From: Tsuneonella deserti
GTDB lineage: Bacteria; Pseudomonadota; Alphaproteobacteria; Sphingomonadales; Sphingomonadaceae
Assembly: GCF_014644315.1 (NCBI RefSeq)
Contig: NZ_BMKL01000001.1
Location: forward strand, 941,001 to 1,005,000
Direction: 5' to 3'
DNA: 64,000 nucleotides
Shown here: one piece after another, positions 51,092 to 60,019 of the stretch
How positions within the stretch are numbered: position 1 is the first letter of the stretch
Layout: each line of letters begins with the position of its first letter
The notes under the pieces: generated by a model
Told to the model about the DNA's origin: nothing
What the model saw: only the letters and a program-made list of their open reading frames with translations
Databases searched by the model: none
Program-made: the position numbers and the translations under genes

Positions 51092-51663
51092 TGCCCCTCA
51101 AGCCCGTTTCCGCCCTCTGCGGCGTTGTCCTGCGCCTTCCGGACGGTCCGGCCGGCCGTGTCGCCGTGCAGCGCCGCTTCGGCCTGCTCGGGCGGCACGC
51201 CTCCCCCGAGCGAGCTCACATACGCGGTCAGCCGCCACAGTTGGTCCGCCGGAAGCGCTCGGCCCCATGCCGGCATGCCTTGCGGCCTGCCCTCGTAGAT
51301 CGACTTGTATATCTGCGCGGGTGCGCCGCCGTAGCGCCAATAGTGATCGTTGAGCGCCGGGCCCATGCCTCCGCCCCCGCTGTAGCCGTGGCAGCCCGCG
51401 CAGTTCATGGCGCGGAACAGCTTCTTGCCGGATTCTACCGCCATCGGGTCGTCGCCGAGAGGATTGGGCATGCTGATCGCGGCGCCGAAGCTCGCGGCGC
51501 CGGCGACATCGCCGAGCGGCACCGCAGCCGGGCCGCGATAGCCCATGTTGGTCGGGATCACGCCATTGCGCGCGTGGTCGTCCGAACTCAGGATCCAGCC
51601 GGTGGTGCTCGCGCCGATCACGGCGGCCGTCAGCGCGATCGCGACGATGGCCGGCGCGCGCAC
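51088..51663 (-). CDS. Membrane-anchored or exported cytochrome c, monohaem
   Basis: A 191-residue protein with an uncleaved or cleaved N-terminal helix (residues 3-25, APAIVAIALTAAVIGASTTG). One haem site is CAGCH near residue 83, with a likely methionine ligand in GMPAWG. It is a natural electron carrier between the PQQ dehydrogenase and the oxidase encoded on either side. The GTG start at 51663 shares a base with the dehydrogenase stop (TAGTG), and the frame upstream of it is only antisense-like sequence. The C-terminal 40 residues are polar and have no haem motif. Confidence 0.85.
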   Translation of the reverse strand: MRAPAIVAIALTAAVIGASTTGWILSSDDHARNGVIPTNMGYRGPAAVPLGDVAGAASFGAAISMPNPLGDDPMAVESGKKLFRAMNCAGCHGYSGGGGMGPALNDHYWRYGGAPAQIYKSIYEGRPQGMPAWGRALPADQLWRLTAYVSSLGGGVPPEQAEAALHGDTAGRTVRKAQDNAAEGGNGLEGQ

Positions 51664-53486
51664 TACGGGCCCCCCCGGCGGGCGGTGGGCTTGCCTCCGT
51701 TCACGTCGAGCCCGTCGACCGAGAAGACATACAAGGTCGATCCTCGCGCGGGAAAACCGGGCAGTGCGGATTGCACCATCGCAGCGCCGCCGACCCCGCT
51801 CGCCACCGCGACGTACTGCCTGCCGTCGGGGCCAAGGTAGGTGATCGGCTGCCCGATCACGCCGGAGGAGAGCTTCTGGCGCCACAGCAGCTTGCCGTTG
51901 CGGGCATCGACCGCCTTGAACCAGCCATCCGTGGTGCCGTAGAACACCAGGTCGCCGGCTGTGGCGATCGTACCCGACATCACCATGAACTTCTCGGGGA
52001 TCGACCACGCACGTTTGCCCGCGACCGGATCCCACGCGATCAACGCGCCCCAGTCGCCGCCCTTGCCATCGACCGAGTGGCGATACATCTCCATGCCGTC
52101 ATATGGCGTGCCCGCGATGTAGCTCACCTTGTGGTTGGTCAGGTCCATGCAGATGTTGAAGATGCCCGCGTAGATCAGCCCGGTGCGCGGCGAATAGGAC
52201 GGCGGCTCCCAGTCTTTCTGCCCGATATCGGGCGGGCAGATGTTCTTCACCTCTTCCCCGACCTTGGGAATTTTGGCGGGGTTGATGATGGGCCGCTTGG
52301 TCTTCCAGTCGAAGCCGGTGGACCAGTTCTGCGGAGCGAAAGTATCGGCCTTGAGAACTTCGCCCGTCGCCCGGTCGAGAACGTAGGCATACGTGTTGCG
52401 ATCGAAGTGGACCAGCGTGTGGCGCAGCTTGCCGTTGATCGGCAGATCGAGCAGCATCATCTCGTTGACGCCGTCGTAATCCCACTGGTCGTGCGGAGTG
52501 AACTGATAGGCCCAGACGGCCTCGCCGGTATCGGCGTCGCGGGCGAACACGGCGGAGGTCCACAGGTTGTCGCCGGGACGCTGGCTCGGCACCCGCGGTC
52601 CGGGGTTGGACGTCCCATAATATACGAGATTGAGCTCCGGGTCGTAGGAGACGAACCCCCACGAAGAGCCGGCCCCGTGCTGCGCCATCCCGGGGGGCCA
52701 GGTCTTGAGCCCGAGATCCTTGCCCGCATACTGCGGATAGAGCGGCTTGAACCGGGGACCGATCTTCACGTCCTTGTCCGAACCGGTCGCGTACGCGCGC
52801 CACAGTTCCTTGCCGGTCCCAAGGTCGAGCGCGGCAAACCAGCCCGCAACGCCCATCTCGCCGCCCGAGTTGCCGACGAAGACCTTGTTACCGACGATGA
52901 ACGCCGCCATAGTCATGGTCGTGCCGCGCGAGACGTCGGCCATCTTGGTGCGCCACAGTTCCTTTCCGCTCTTGAGATCGACGGCGACGACGTGCGCATC
53001 CAGCAGGTTGTACACCAGCTTCCCGTCGCCCACTGCCCAGCCGCGCAGCACCGGGTCGCAGCAGGCCTTGCCGATCGCCATCGGCGACGGCGCGGGATCG
53101 TAAACCCATTTTATCGGCGCGCCGGGCTTGGTCAGGTCGAGCGCGAAGGCTCGATTGGGAAAGGGAGACACGGTGTACATCGTGTTGCCGCTGACCAGTG
53201 GAGCGCCCTCATGGCCGTAGAGGGCGCCATCGGAAAACGTCCAGGCCGCGCGCAGACGTCCGACATTGGACGTGTTGATCTGGTTGAGCGGGCTGTAACG
53301 CGAGTTCGCGTAATCGCGCGCCTGGCTGGTCCAGTCTCCGGGAGCTCCGCCGGGAGCGGGGTTAAATGAACCGTGAGTCCCGCGCGCGAAAGCACTGTGC
53401 GTCGGCGGTGATGCCGTATCGTTCGGCTGGCAGGCCGCAAGCCCCATGAGACCTGCAATTGCCAATGCAATACGAAGCCGCACCAT
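51663..53486 (-). CDS. PQQ-dependent alcohol dehydrogenase, lanthanide-type motif
   Basis: A 607-residue exported quinoprotein with a lipobox (LAACQ, cysteine near 19). Propeller W motifs are visible (WFKAVDARNGKLLWRQK, VDLKSGKELWRTK). The vicinal cysteine pair CC lies near 140 (ACCDP), and the metal-site glutamate is in NSGGEMGV. The catalytic aspartate is in QWDYDGVNEMM near 337. The second aspartate (DYD) is the feature that separates lanthanide-dependent XoxF/PedH enzymes from calcium types (DYA, DYS). No fused haem domain is present; the cytochrome gene follows directly. ATG 53486 is preceded by GAGGGA. Substrate is probably a small alcohol or aldehyde. Confidence 0.9.
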   Translation of the reverse strand: MVRLRIALAIAGLMGLAACQPNDTASPPTHSAFARGTHGSFNPAPGGAPGDWTSQARDYANSRYSPLNQINTSNVGRLRAAWTFSDGALYGHEGAPLVSGNTMYTVSPFPNRAFALDLTKPGAPIKWVYDPAPSPMAIGKACCDPVLRGWAVGDGKLVYNLLDAHVVAVDLKSGKELWRTKMADVSRGTTMTMAAFIVGNKVFVGNSGGEMGVAGWFAALDLGTGKELWRAYATGSDKDVKIGPRFKPLYPQYAGKDLGLKTWPPGMAQHGAGSSWGFVSYDPELNLVYYGTSNPGPRVPSQRPGDNLWTSAVFARDADTGEAVWAYQFTPHDQWDYDGVNEMMLLDLPINGKLRHTLVHFDRNTYAYVLDRATGEVLKADTFAPQNWSTGFDWKTKRPIINPAKIPKVGEEVKNICPPDIGQKDWEPPSYSPRTGLIYAGIFNICMDLTNHKVSYIAGTPYDGMEMYRHSVDGKGGDWGALIAWDPVAGKRAWSIPEKFMVMSGTIATAGDLVFYGTTDGWFKAVDARNGKLLWRQKLSSGVIGQPITYLGPDGRQYVAVASGVGGAAMVQSALPGFPARGSTLYVFSVDGLDVNGGKPTARRGGP

Positions 53487-53538
53487 GGGTGTCCCTCTAA
53501 GCCCTCGCACGTCCAATCCGGACGCGAGTAATAAGTTC

Positions 53539-53553
53539 CCTCGTAATACGAGG
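53539..53553. promoter_or_regulatory. Operator-like palindrome before the dehydrogenase-oxidase operon
   Basis: CCTCGTAATACGAGG has seven-base perfect arms around one central base. It lies 53-67 bases upstream of the dehydrogenase ATG and just behind the stop of the MarR-family gene. Size and symmetry fit a MarR-dimer site, so this regulator is the obvious candidate. Confidence 0.5.
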
Positions 53554-53604
53554 TAAATGTTTAGCGAGCGGCTGCGGGGCAATCAACGCCCTTTTCGCCG
53601 AGAG

Positions 53605-54006
53605 CTAGAGCTTGGCCAGTAGTGCCGTCAGCAGAGGGCGCAGCCGCCGCAGTTCGGATCGATGCGCAGACGATAGCGAGGCAAGCATGGCCGAACCGGC
53701 ATCGGTCAGTACGACTCGCACTTGTCGCGCGTCCTCGTCATCCTGCTGTCGCTGCACCAATTTCGCCTGCTCCATTCTGTCGACCAGTTCAGTGACAGTA
53801 TGCGGTTTGAGCAACATTCTTTCAGCGAGTTCGCGGATGACCATCCCATCAGGTAGCGCCGCGCAGATCGCCAGCAGCGCCTGGTGCTGGCGCGTTGTCA
53901 GACCTTCTTCTCGCGCCGCGCGTTCGCTGAACTTGAGAAAGCGGCGCAATTCGAACCGTATGTCGGCCAGCGTCCGGTATTCGTCTTGGTGCAATTCATC
54001 GACCAT
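53605..54006 (-). CDS. MarR-family transcriptional regulator
   Basis: A 133-residue winged-helix regulator. Elements: an N-terminal helix, the recognition region LAERMLLKPHTVTELVDRMEQAKLVQRQ and the wing DEDARQVRVVLTDAG, then a C-terminal dimerisation helix. Such proteins usually repress an adjacent operon and release DNA on binding a small aromatic or oxidant. ATG 54006 is chosen because a GGGGTGG stretch precedes it and the protein then has family length; a longer in-frame start at 54105 has no support. It is oriented with, and directly upstream of, the PQQ dehydrogenase gene. Confidence 0.85.
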   Translation of the reverse strand: MVDELHQDEYRTLADIRFELRRFLKFSERAAREEGLTTRQHQALLAICAALPDGMVIRELAERMLLKPHTVTELVDRMEQAKLVQRQQDDEDARQVRVVLTDAGSAMLASLSSAHRSELRRLRPLLTALLAKL

Positions 54007-55575
54007 CGGGCCACCCCAGGAAAGACACTGCAGTAGCACGGAGCTCTCGCAAACAAAGGCGCGTTCGACTTTTGGCGGGACATGGGCGGCTGCCAGCCCC
54101 GGCATTCACCCAGCCGCCATTCGTCACGGCGACCGCGATGCTCGCGAACGAAGTCTGCCGAGGCTCTTCGCCAGCTCAGCGCAGGCAGCTCGCACTTCAC
54201 TTGCGACAGCAACTGCCCTCGACCTTCGAGCGCGTCGGCAAGCCCGTATAGCGCGTCCTCCAGTGGCCTCGTCAGGACATGCTCCCCCAATGCGGAGAGA
54301 GACCGCCGGCTGATATCAGCCACCAGAGCGACGTGCTCTGGCGGGACGTATCGCAGGGCAAAGGTCAGCGATCCGTAGACTGACGCGATCGTTTGATGCT
54401 GCATGGATTCCGATGCGACGATCGCCAGCGATTCGAATGCGCGGAGCAGATCGGTGGGCACGCTGTCGGGGTAGACGACTGGAAAGCCGGTGTCGCAGCG
54501 CTCGACGCCGACCGCGAGAGGTCCGTACCAGATCCCAATCAAGTCCCTCAGATTCCAGCAGGCCAACATGCCGGGCTGAGGGTTTGACTTCGCAGTCGAC
54601 GTCGAAGTCCAGCCGATCGTGGTCAGTTGTTCGATGCCGTAGCCCGCATCGCTGTCGAGATCGCGCTGGTGGTCGAATTTCAGCGCCTGCAGGAGGAGCT
54701 CCGCCGCGCGCTCATCAAGGCCACCTGAGTCCAGGTGTACCTCGAGCAGCTCCTCCCCCACGCTTACGTATTCCCCGATCGAGCGGAGGACAACGATGGC
54801 GTTGGCGCGAGGGTGGGTGCGGGCCGCATCGCACAGCGCACTCACGTCGATCGCAGTGAGGTAGCCGCACTCACGCGCCACGATGCCGGCCGACGCCGAC
54901 GATGCAGCGCCGGGTGGCAGTGCAACCCAGGTCTTTCGAAGAAACTCCAATTGGACGACGCGCGCGTTCGGTATGCCGCCTGATGTTCTCGACGATCATG
55001 ACCGGGCGCATTTGATCGATTGTCGAATAGATCAGCAGGATGAGTAGATAGAGAGCCACTACCGTGAACACGAAGGCTACAAGCGATCCGCACACCGGCG
55101 TATAAGTCCGATGCACGGTTGCCAGGATGATCAGGCAGTAGAGGGCCAGGCCGACGAAGAATCCGAAGTATATCTGGTTAGCGCGCCGCCGGAGAAACTG
55201 ATCGTATACTTCGCTGGTAAGCGAGGCTGCGCCTTGTTGAACCGCTACGATCAATAACGAAAATGTGATCGACGTTACGGTTATGATGCTGGCGGCGATG
55301 GTCCCAAGCAGCGTCTGAAACGACTCATGCGTCCCCGGCACGAACGACGGCCACCCCAACTGAACTCGCAGGTGGTCGAGCCAGATGGATAAAACGGCAA
55401 GGCCTAGAAAGCCCGCAATCACGAAGGTTGGAATTGCGAGGAATTCCGCAAATGCTCGTCGAACCACAAGAAGTAGCGCATGCAAGCGTGCGGGTTCTCT
55501 TGCATTCGGCCGGGTCATATTTGCGTCGGCGCCCGTTTCCCGGTGGGCGATGGAGCCGGCTCCTTGATCGGTCAT
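53898..55575 (-). pseudogene. Frameshifted DUF2254-like membrane protein gene
   Basis: The N-terminal half (54871-55575) encodes four membrane helices with the DUF2254 pattern GTIAASIITVTSITFSLLIVA. The C-terminal half (CGYLTAIDVSALCDAARTHP onwards) is in another frame. The switch lies at a (CG)4 run at 54959-54966. Five CG units would restore ENIRRHTERARVVQLEF and a continuous protein, so a two-base loss is the likely cause, either natural slippage or a sequencing error. The second frame runs on into the MarR gene and stops at 53898 instead of ending near 54.1 kb, so the 3' end may also be damaged. Confidence 0.65.
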
Positions 55576-55947
55576 GTCACGAGAAGCAGCGAAGCCTGCT
55601 GACGGTTCCTTGCCAGGCGTTCTTGAAGGCGCGGTTACTCTCAGACAACGCCTACCGTCGCGAGCGCACGCTTGACAGTTTCCGTCAGATGGCCCGCCGT
55701 GCGGACCGTCAGCGGACGCGGGGATGACACGCGGCTACGCTTTGGCCTGCGTCACAGTTTGCACGGCAGTGGAGCAATATCGACGATCAGGCGTTCGGAG
55801 GTGCGAGATCGTTGGTTGCGACAAAGACCACGGACCCAGTGCGGGGCACTCGGTGCGTCGAGCAACCAGACCCACCATCGGAGGGGAGCGGTACCATCAC
55901 CCGCAGACCCCCTGATCGTCGAGCCCGGACAATTGGTAAGGCCAAGA

Positions 55948-56886
55948 ATGAAAGCTGATAGCAGCAGGGTTTTGATCATCGCGCTTGCGGCGAACTTGGC
56001 CATAGCGGTCGCGAAGTTCGTCGCTGCCGCCATCACCGGTTCGTCGGCCATGCTGACCGAAGGCGTCCATAGTCTCGTGGATTCGAGCAACCAGTTGCTT
56101 CTGATGTACGGGCACAAGCGGGCCGCCAAACCGGCCGATGCCAAGCATCCGGGTGGCTATGGCCGGGAGCTCTATTTCTGGAGCTTCATCGTCGCGCTCC
56201 TGGTGTTTGCCATGGGCGCGGGCGTGTCCGTGTACGAGGGCGTCATCCACTTCCTCAGCCCTGAACCCGCGGTCTCACCCTGGATCGCCTATGGTGTGCT
56301 GGCCGTGGCGTTCATTCTGGAGGGCGGCTCGACGCTGGCGGCGTTTCAGGAGTTCAACCGGAAGCGCGGCGGCAAGAGCTGGTGGGACGCGCTGGTCTCG
56401 ACCAAGGACGCAACGACGGTCATCGTCCTTCTGGAAAACGGGGCGGCCATGGCGGGTCTCGTTATTGCTGCGCTCGGCCTGGCCGTGTCCAGGCTTACCG
56501 GCGATCCGCGCTTCGATGGCGTGGCATCGATCATCATCGGACTGCTGCTTGGATTGGTGGCAATGTTTCTCGCCCGCGAGGCCAAGGGACTTTTGATCGG
56601 CGAGGCGGCGGATCCCAACCTGATTGCCAGCATCCGTCAGAACGTCTCCCGCGAAGGGGTGGTGGGCGTCGGCGAAATCATGACCCTGCACAACGCTCCC
56701 GAACAGATCGTTGCCGCGGTCAACGTCGATTTCGACAACCGGCTCGGTGCCAGCGATGTCGAGCGCATCGTGGCAGAGATCGAGCAATCTCTGCGGGCCG
56801 ACTTCCCTTCGATTTATCGGGTCTATGTTCGACCGCACGAACATGCAGGAGCGAAGTTCGGGGATGCCAGGGGCCTAGTTGAATAG
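55948..56886 (+). CDS. Cation diffusion facilitator family metal exporter
   Basis: A 312-residue membrane protein with five or six helices and a C-terminal cytoplasmic ferredoxin-like domain (about 215-300). The CDF signature appears in helix 2 (TEGVHSLVDSSNQLLLMYG). An acidic/serine patch follows in helix 5 (FDGVASIIIGLLLGLVAM). Members export Zn2+, Cd2+, Fe2+ or Mn2+ by proton exchange; specificity cannot be set here. I chose ATG 55948 (AAGG seven bases upstream) over the longer frame from 55672, whose first 92 residues do not look like protein. Confidence 0.88.
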   Translation: MKADSSRVLIIALAANLAIAVAKFVAAAITGSSAMLTEGVHSLVDSSNQLLLMYGHKRAAKPADAKHPGGYGRELYFWSFIVALLVFAMGAGVSVYEGVIHFLSPEPAVSPWIAYGVLAVAFILEGGSTLAAFQEFNRKRGGKSWWDALVSTKDATTVIVLLENGAAMAGLVIAALGLAVSRLTGDPRFDGVASIIIGLLLGLVAMFLAREAKGLLIGEAADPNLIASIRQNVSREGVVGVGEIMTLHNAPEQIVAAVNVDFDNRLGASDVERIVAEIEQSLRADFPSIYRVYVRPHEHAGAKFGDARGLVE

Positions 56887-57100
56887 GCGAGCACCCTTGG
56901 TGCGTTGCCGGAAGAATTAGAATGTAGCTTCCACTAAAGACCAGAGCTTGGAATTTTCTCGCGAACCCTCTCTTGGCATCTTCGAATGACCGCACCTGCC
57001 AGACTGTCAGGTTGATAATATTACTTCCAGTCGCTAACTACGCGTACACATTATCGGTATTATAGGCTTGAATATGATCACATAAAGATTGGAGAAGCTG

Positions 57101-57754
57101 ATGCGAAGGTTAAGGCTAATGCGTCGCTGGGCCCAAGTGGCCGCAATTGGTATCACTTCTGTGGTGTCTGCCTGTTCGGTGGATCCCGTCGCCGACCAGG
57201 GAACGGCTACTCAACCCGCCGCGGCGGCCGCTACCGCGACCGCGCCGACGGTCGTGACCGGACCTGCCCGCGCTGCTCCTGCAACACCCACGGTTGAAAG
57301 CAGTCCACGCCTTGCCGTAGAACCGGAGGGGCTCCGATGGTTCCTTCAGCCGAGCGGCAGCGCACGCCCCGTGCCCTTCGGTCGTCAGGAGAATGAGGTG
57401 CTCGCTTCCCTGGAAAGAGTGCTCGGTCCCGCCACCCAAGGCACCAACCGGGATTGTGGTGCAGGACCAGTCCAAGTCGCAAGCTGGCCGAATGGATTGA
57501 GCCTGGTTTTTCAGGATGACCGCTTTGTTGGGTGGGGTCTGGCGCGGTGGCCAAAGGGACAGATTGCGACCGCGGCAGGGATAGCTCCGGGCAGCACCCG
57601 TGCCGAGCTGGAGAGTGCGTATGACGCAGACGTGATTCAAACGTCGCTCGGCACTGAGTTCAGCGCCGGAGGCCTTCATGGCGTTCTTGACGGGACCACC
57701 GCTGGGGCCCGCATAACGGACATGTGGGCAGGAGTGAGCTGTGTCGCCCGGTAA
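57101..57754 (+). CDS. Putative lipoprotein of unknown function
   Basis: A 217-residue protein with a signal peptide and lipobox (VSAC, cysteine near 25), a linker rich in alanine, threonine and proline (about 30-75), then a compact domain with two cysteines (NRDCGAG; VSCVAR at the end). I do not recognise the domain. GGAGAAGCTG directly precedes ATG 57101; an in-frame TTG four codons earlier is less likely. The upstream gap after the CDF gene is short of features apart from AT-rich promoter-like sequence near 57.0 kb. Confidence 0.7.
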   Translation: MRRLRLMRRWAQVAAIGITSVVSACSVDPVADQGTATQPAAAAATATAPTVVTGPARAAPATPTVESSPRLAVEPEGLRWFLQPSGSARPVPFGRQENEVLASLERVLGPATQGTNRDCGAGPVQVASWPNGLSLVFQDDRFVGWGLARWPKGQIATAAGIAPGSTRAELESAYDADVIQTSLGTEFSAGGLHGVLDGTTAGARITDMWAGVSCVAR

Positions 57755-57878
57755 TGGTACCCTCAAAGACCAGCGCGGCCGGGTGCATCGAACGGCTTGA
57801 TGCCAGCATGCGACCGCGAGTTCGGAAGGCAACGAGGGTCCCATTCCCACGAAAGGACCCCAATTGAGATGCCGTAAA

Positions 57879-59276
57879 TCAGTCGACGGAGGCCGCCTTG
57901 GCCGCGACCGACTTGAACGATATCTCGACGACGAGCCCGGGGTTACCTGCGGACAGCGTCAACATCCCACGGTGCACGCGAGCGGCAGCGCTAACGATAC
58001 TCAGCCCTAGCCCGCTGCCTGGTTGTGAGCGGCTCGCGTCGAGGCGTGCGAACCGCAGCAACGCTTTCTCGCGCAGCTCGGCAGGAATGCCGGGTCCGGT
58101 GTCAGCCACCGTCAGCCGGGCGAATTCCTCACCGCTCTCTAAACTAATTCGCACCTCGCCCCCCACCGGGGTGTACTTGATGGCGTTGTCGAGCAGGTTC
58201 GTCGCTGCTTGCGCGAGCAACGTCGGCGAACCCATCATTCTAACGGGGTTAATCTGGGCGAGCAGGCGAACGCCTTTGTCCTCGGCCACCGGCTCGAAAA
58301 GTTCCACCGCTTCCGCCACGATTGTGTCCAACCGAACCCACTCAAAGCTGGCGCCCCCTGTCTCCTCGGCCCGCGCGAGTGTCAGGACCTTCTCAATCAA
58401 GCGGAGCATTCCGTCGAGATCCTGCCGGCTCTCCGTGACAACCTCGCGCAACCGTCCCGTTGTGGCGTTTTCGATCTGAGCTAGTTCCAGGCGCGCCCTG
58501 ATCCGGGTGAGCGGTGTCTTGAGGTCGTGGGCGAGACCGTCTGTCGCCGCGCGCAGGGAACTCACCAAGCGCTCCACCTCTTCGAAACTGCGATTGATCG
58601 TCTCGGCAAGCCGGTCGTATTCATCTCCCACTCCCGAAACGGGCAGGCGCTCTTCAAGGCGTCCGGCGAGGAACCGCTCGCCAGTCGCAGTGGCGGCAGC
58701 AAGAAACGCCAATCCCCGGCGGCTGTACCAGAAGCCCAGCAGCAACCCCAGCACGCCGGTGGCCAGGAACGACCAGAGAATAGACGAAACATAGCGTTCG
58801 CGCAGCACCCACTGCTCGTCCGACAGGCTGCCGACCAGCAGGCGAAATCCGCCCTCGAGCAGGACTGCTCGTGCCTCCACTCGCCGCTGACGCGGTTGTC
58901 CGCCCGTGCTGACCACCTCCGTGGTAAAGGTATGATACCCGGGCTCTTCGACGTTGGCTGGCCAAGCCACAAGATTGCCTGCGAGCGGGGTTCCGGCAGG
59001 ATCGGCGAGGAGATAGAAGAACTCGTTGATGCGCGGTAGTTTCTGCGCGCGCTCGATCGCCCCTGCCACCCCCAGGACACCGCCGTCGCGGTACCGTCCG
59101 AGCAGCGCCGTTGCCTCGTCGTCCACCAGAGCGTGCTGGCGAGCTTCGATCAGCCGGGCAGTCCCCACGTATTGCAGGGTCAGCGCGGCGCCGGTGGTAA
59201 TCAACGCGATGAGTGTGATCCACAAGGCGCCGCGCAAGGCGGCGCTGCGCGCAAGCGAGCCGGTTTCAGACCGCAT
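57879..59276 (-). CDS. Sensor histidine kinase
   Basis: A 465-residue two-helix membrane kinase: helix 1 near 17-40, a periplasmic sensor of about 125 residues, helix 2 near 170-190, then a HAMP linker. The H-box is LAHDLKTPLTRIRARLE, the N-box NLLDNAIKYTP, and the G-boxes are VADTGPGIP and GSGLGLSIV. It should phosphorylate the response regulator encoded just upstream; the two genes overlap by 11 bases at ATG 59276. Confidence 0.9.
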   Translation of the reverse strand: MRSETGSLARSAALRGALWITLIALITTGAALTLQYVGTARLIEARQHALVDDEATALLGRYRDGGVLGVAGAIERAQKLPRINEFFYLLADPAGTPLAGNLVAWPANVEEPGYHTFTTEVVSTGGQPRQRRVEARAVLLEGGFRLLVGSLSDEQWVLRERYVSSILWSFLATGVLGLLLGFWYSRRGLAFLAAATATGERFLAGRLEERLPVSGVGDEYDRLAETINRSFEEVERLVSSLRAATDGLAHDLKTPLTRIRARLELAQIENATTGRLREVVTESRQDLDGMLRLIEKVLTLARAEETGGASFEWVRLDTIVAEAVELFEPVAEDKGVRLLAQINPVRMMGSPTLLAQAATNLLDNAIKYTPVGGEVRISLESGEEFARLTVADTGPGIPAELREKALLRFARLDASRSQPGSGLGLSIVSAAARVHRGMLTLSAGNPGLVVEISFKSVAAKAASVD

Positions 59277-59943
59277 CGAGACGATAGCCGGCACCGCGAA
59301 TGGTGCGGATCATCGGCGTTTCGCCAAGCGCATCGATCTTGCTGCGCAGACGACTGACGTGAACGTCGATAACGTTGGTGCCGGGGTTGAAGCTGTAGTC
59401 CCAGATGGCCTCGGTCATCATCGTGCGGGTGACCACCTGGCCCGCATGACGCATCAAGTACTCGAGCAGCTGAAACTCCTTGTTGAGAAGCTCGATTTGC
59501 CGACCATTGCGCGAGCCGGTCCGGCTCAGCAGGTCGAGCCTAAGCGAGCCTACGAGGAGCTGAGTTTGAGAGTCGGGCAAACCCCCTCTCCGCCGGACTA
59601 TTGCCTCGAGCCGCGCGATCAGCTCTCCAAAGGAAAAGGGCTTGGCGAGGTAGTCGTCGCCTCCTGCCCGCAAGCCGGCAATGCGGTCATCGACCTGACC
59701 TAGTGCCGAGAGCACCAGCACAGGGGTGGCGTTACCTTGCGCCCTCAGTGCCGTCAGCGCTGCCAGCCCGTCGAGTCCCGGCAGATTTCGGTCGAGAATG
59801 ATCGCATCATAGCTGCCCGTGAGCGCGGCTGTTAACCCGTCGATGCCGGACTCCGCGTAATCGCAAGGATGCCCGAGCTCGCCAAGCGCCCGCCGGACGT
59901 ACTCAGCAGTCTGAGCATCATCCTCGACCAGCAAGAGTTTCAA
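59266..59943 (-). CDS. OmpR-family response regulator
   Basis: A 225-residue regulator: receiver domain with acidic pair VEDD, phospho-aspartate in LDRNLPG near 52 and lysine in AKPFS, then a winged-helix domain ending TIRGAGYRLDAV. The frame has no ATG near the family start; a TTG at 59943 gives exactly the usual length and is the best choice, although no strong ribosome binding site precedes it. With the kinase downstream and the periplasmic protease upstream it looks like an envelope-stress system. Confidence 0.88.
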   Translation of the reverse strand: MKLLLVEDDAQTAEYVRRALGELGHPCDYAESGIDGLTAALTGSYDAIILDRNLPGLDGLAALTALRAQGNATPVLVLSALGQVDDRIAGLRAGGDDYLAKPFSFGELIARLEAIVRRRGGLPDSQTQLLVGSLRLDLLSRTGSRNGRQIELLNKEFQLLEYLMRHAGQVVTRTMMTEAIWDYSFNPGTNVIDVHVSRLRSKIDALGETPMIRTIRGAGYRLDAV

Positions 59944-60019
59944 GACGCATTCATCAGCTTGAGAACCACGGTGGTTGGACGCGCCGGACTCCTTGCTGGT
60001 TCCCCTGAAGTATGCGGGC

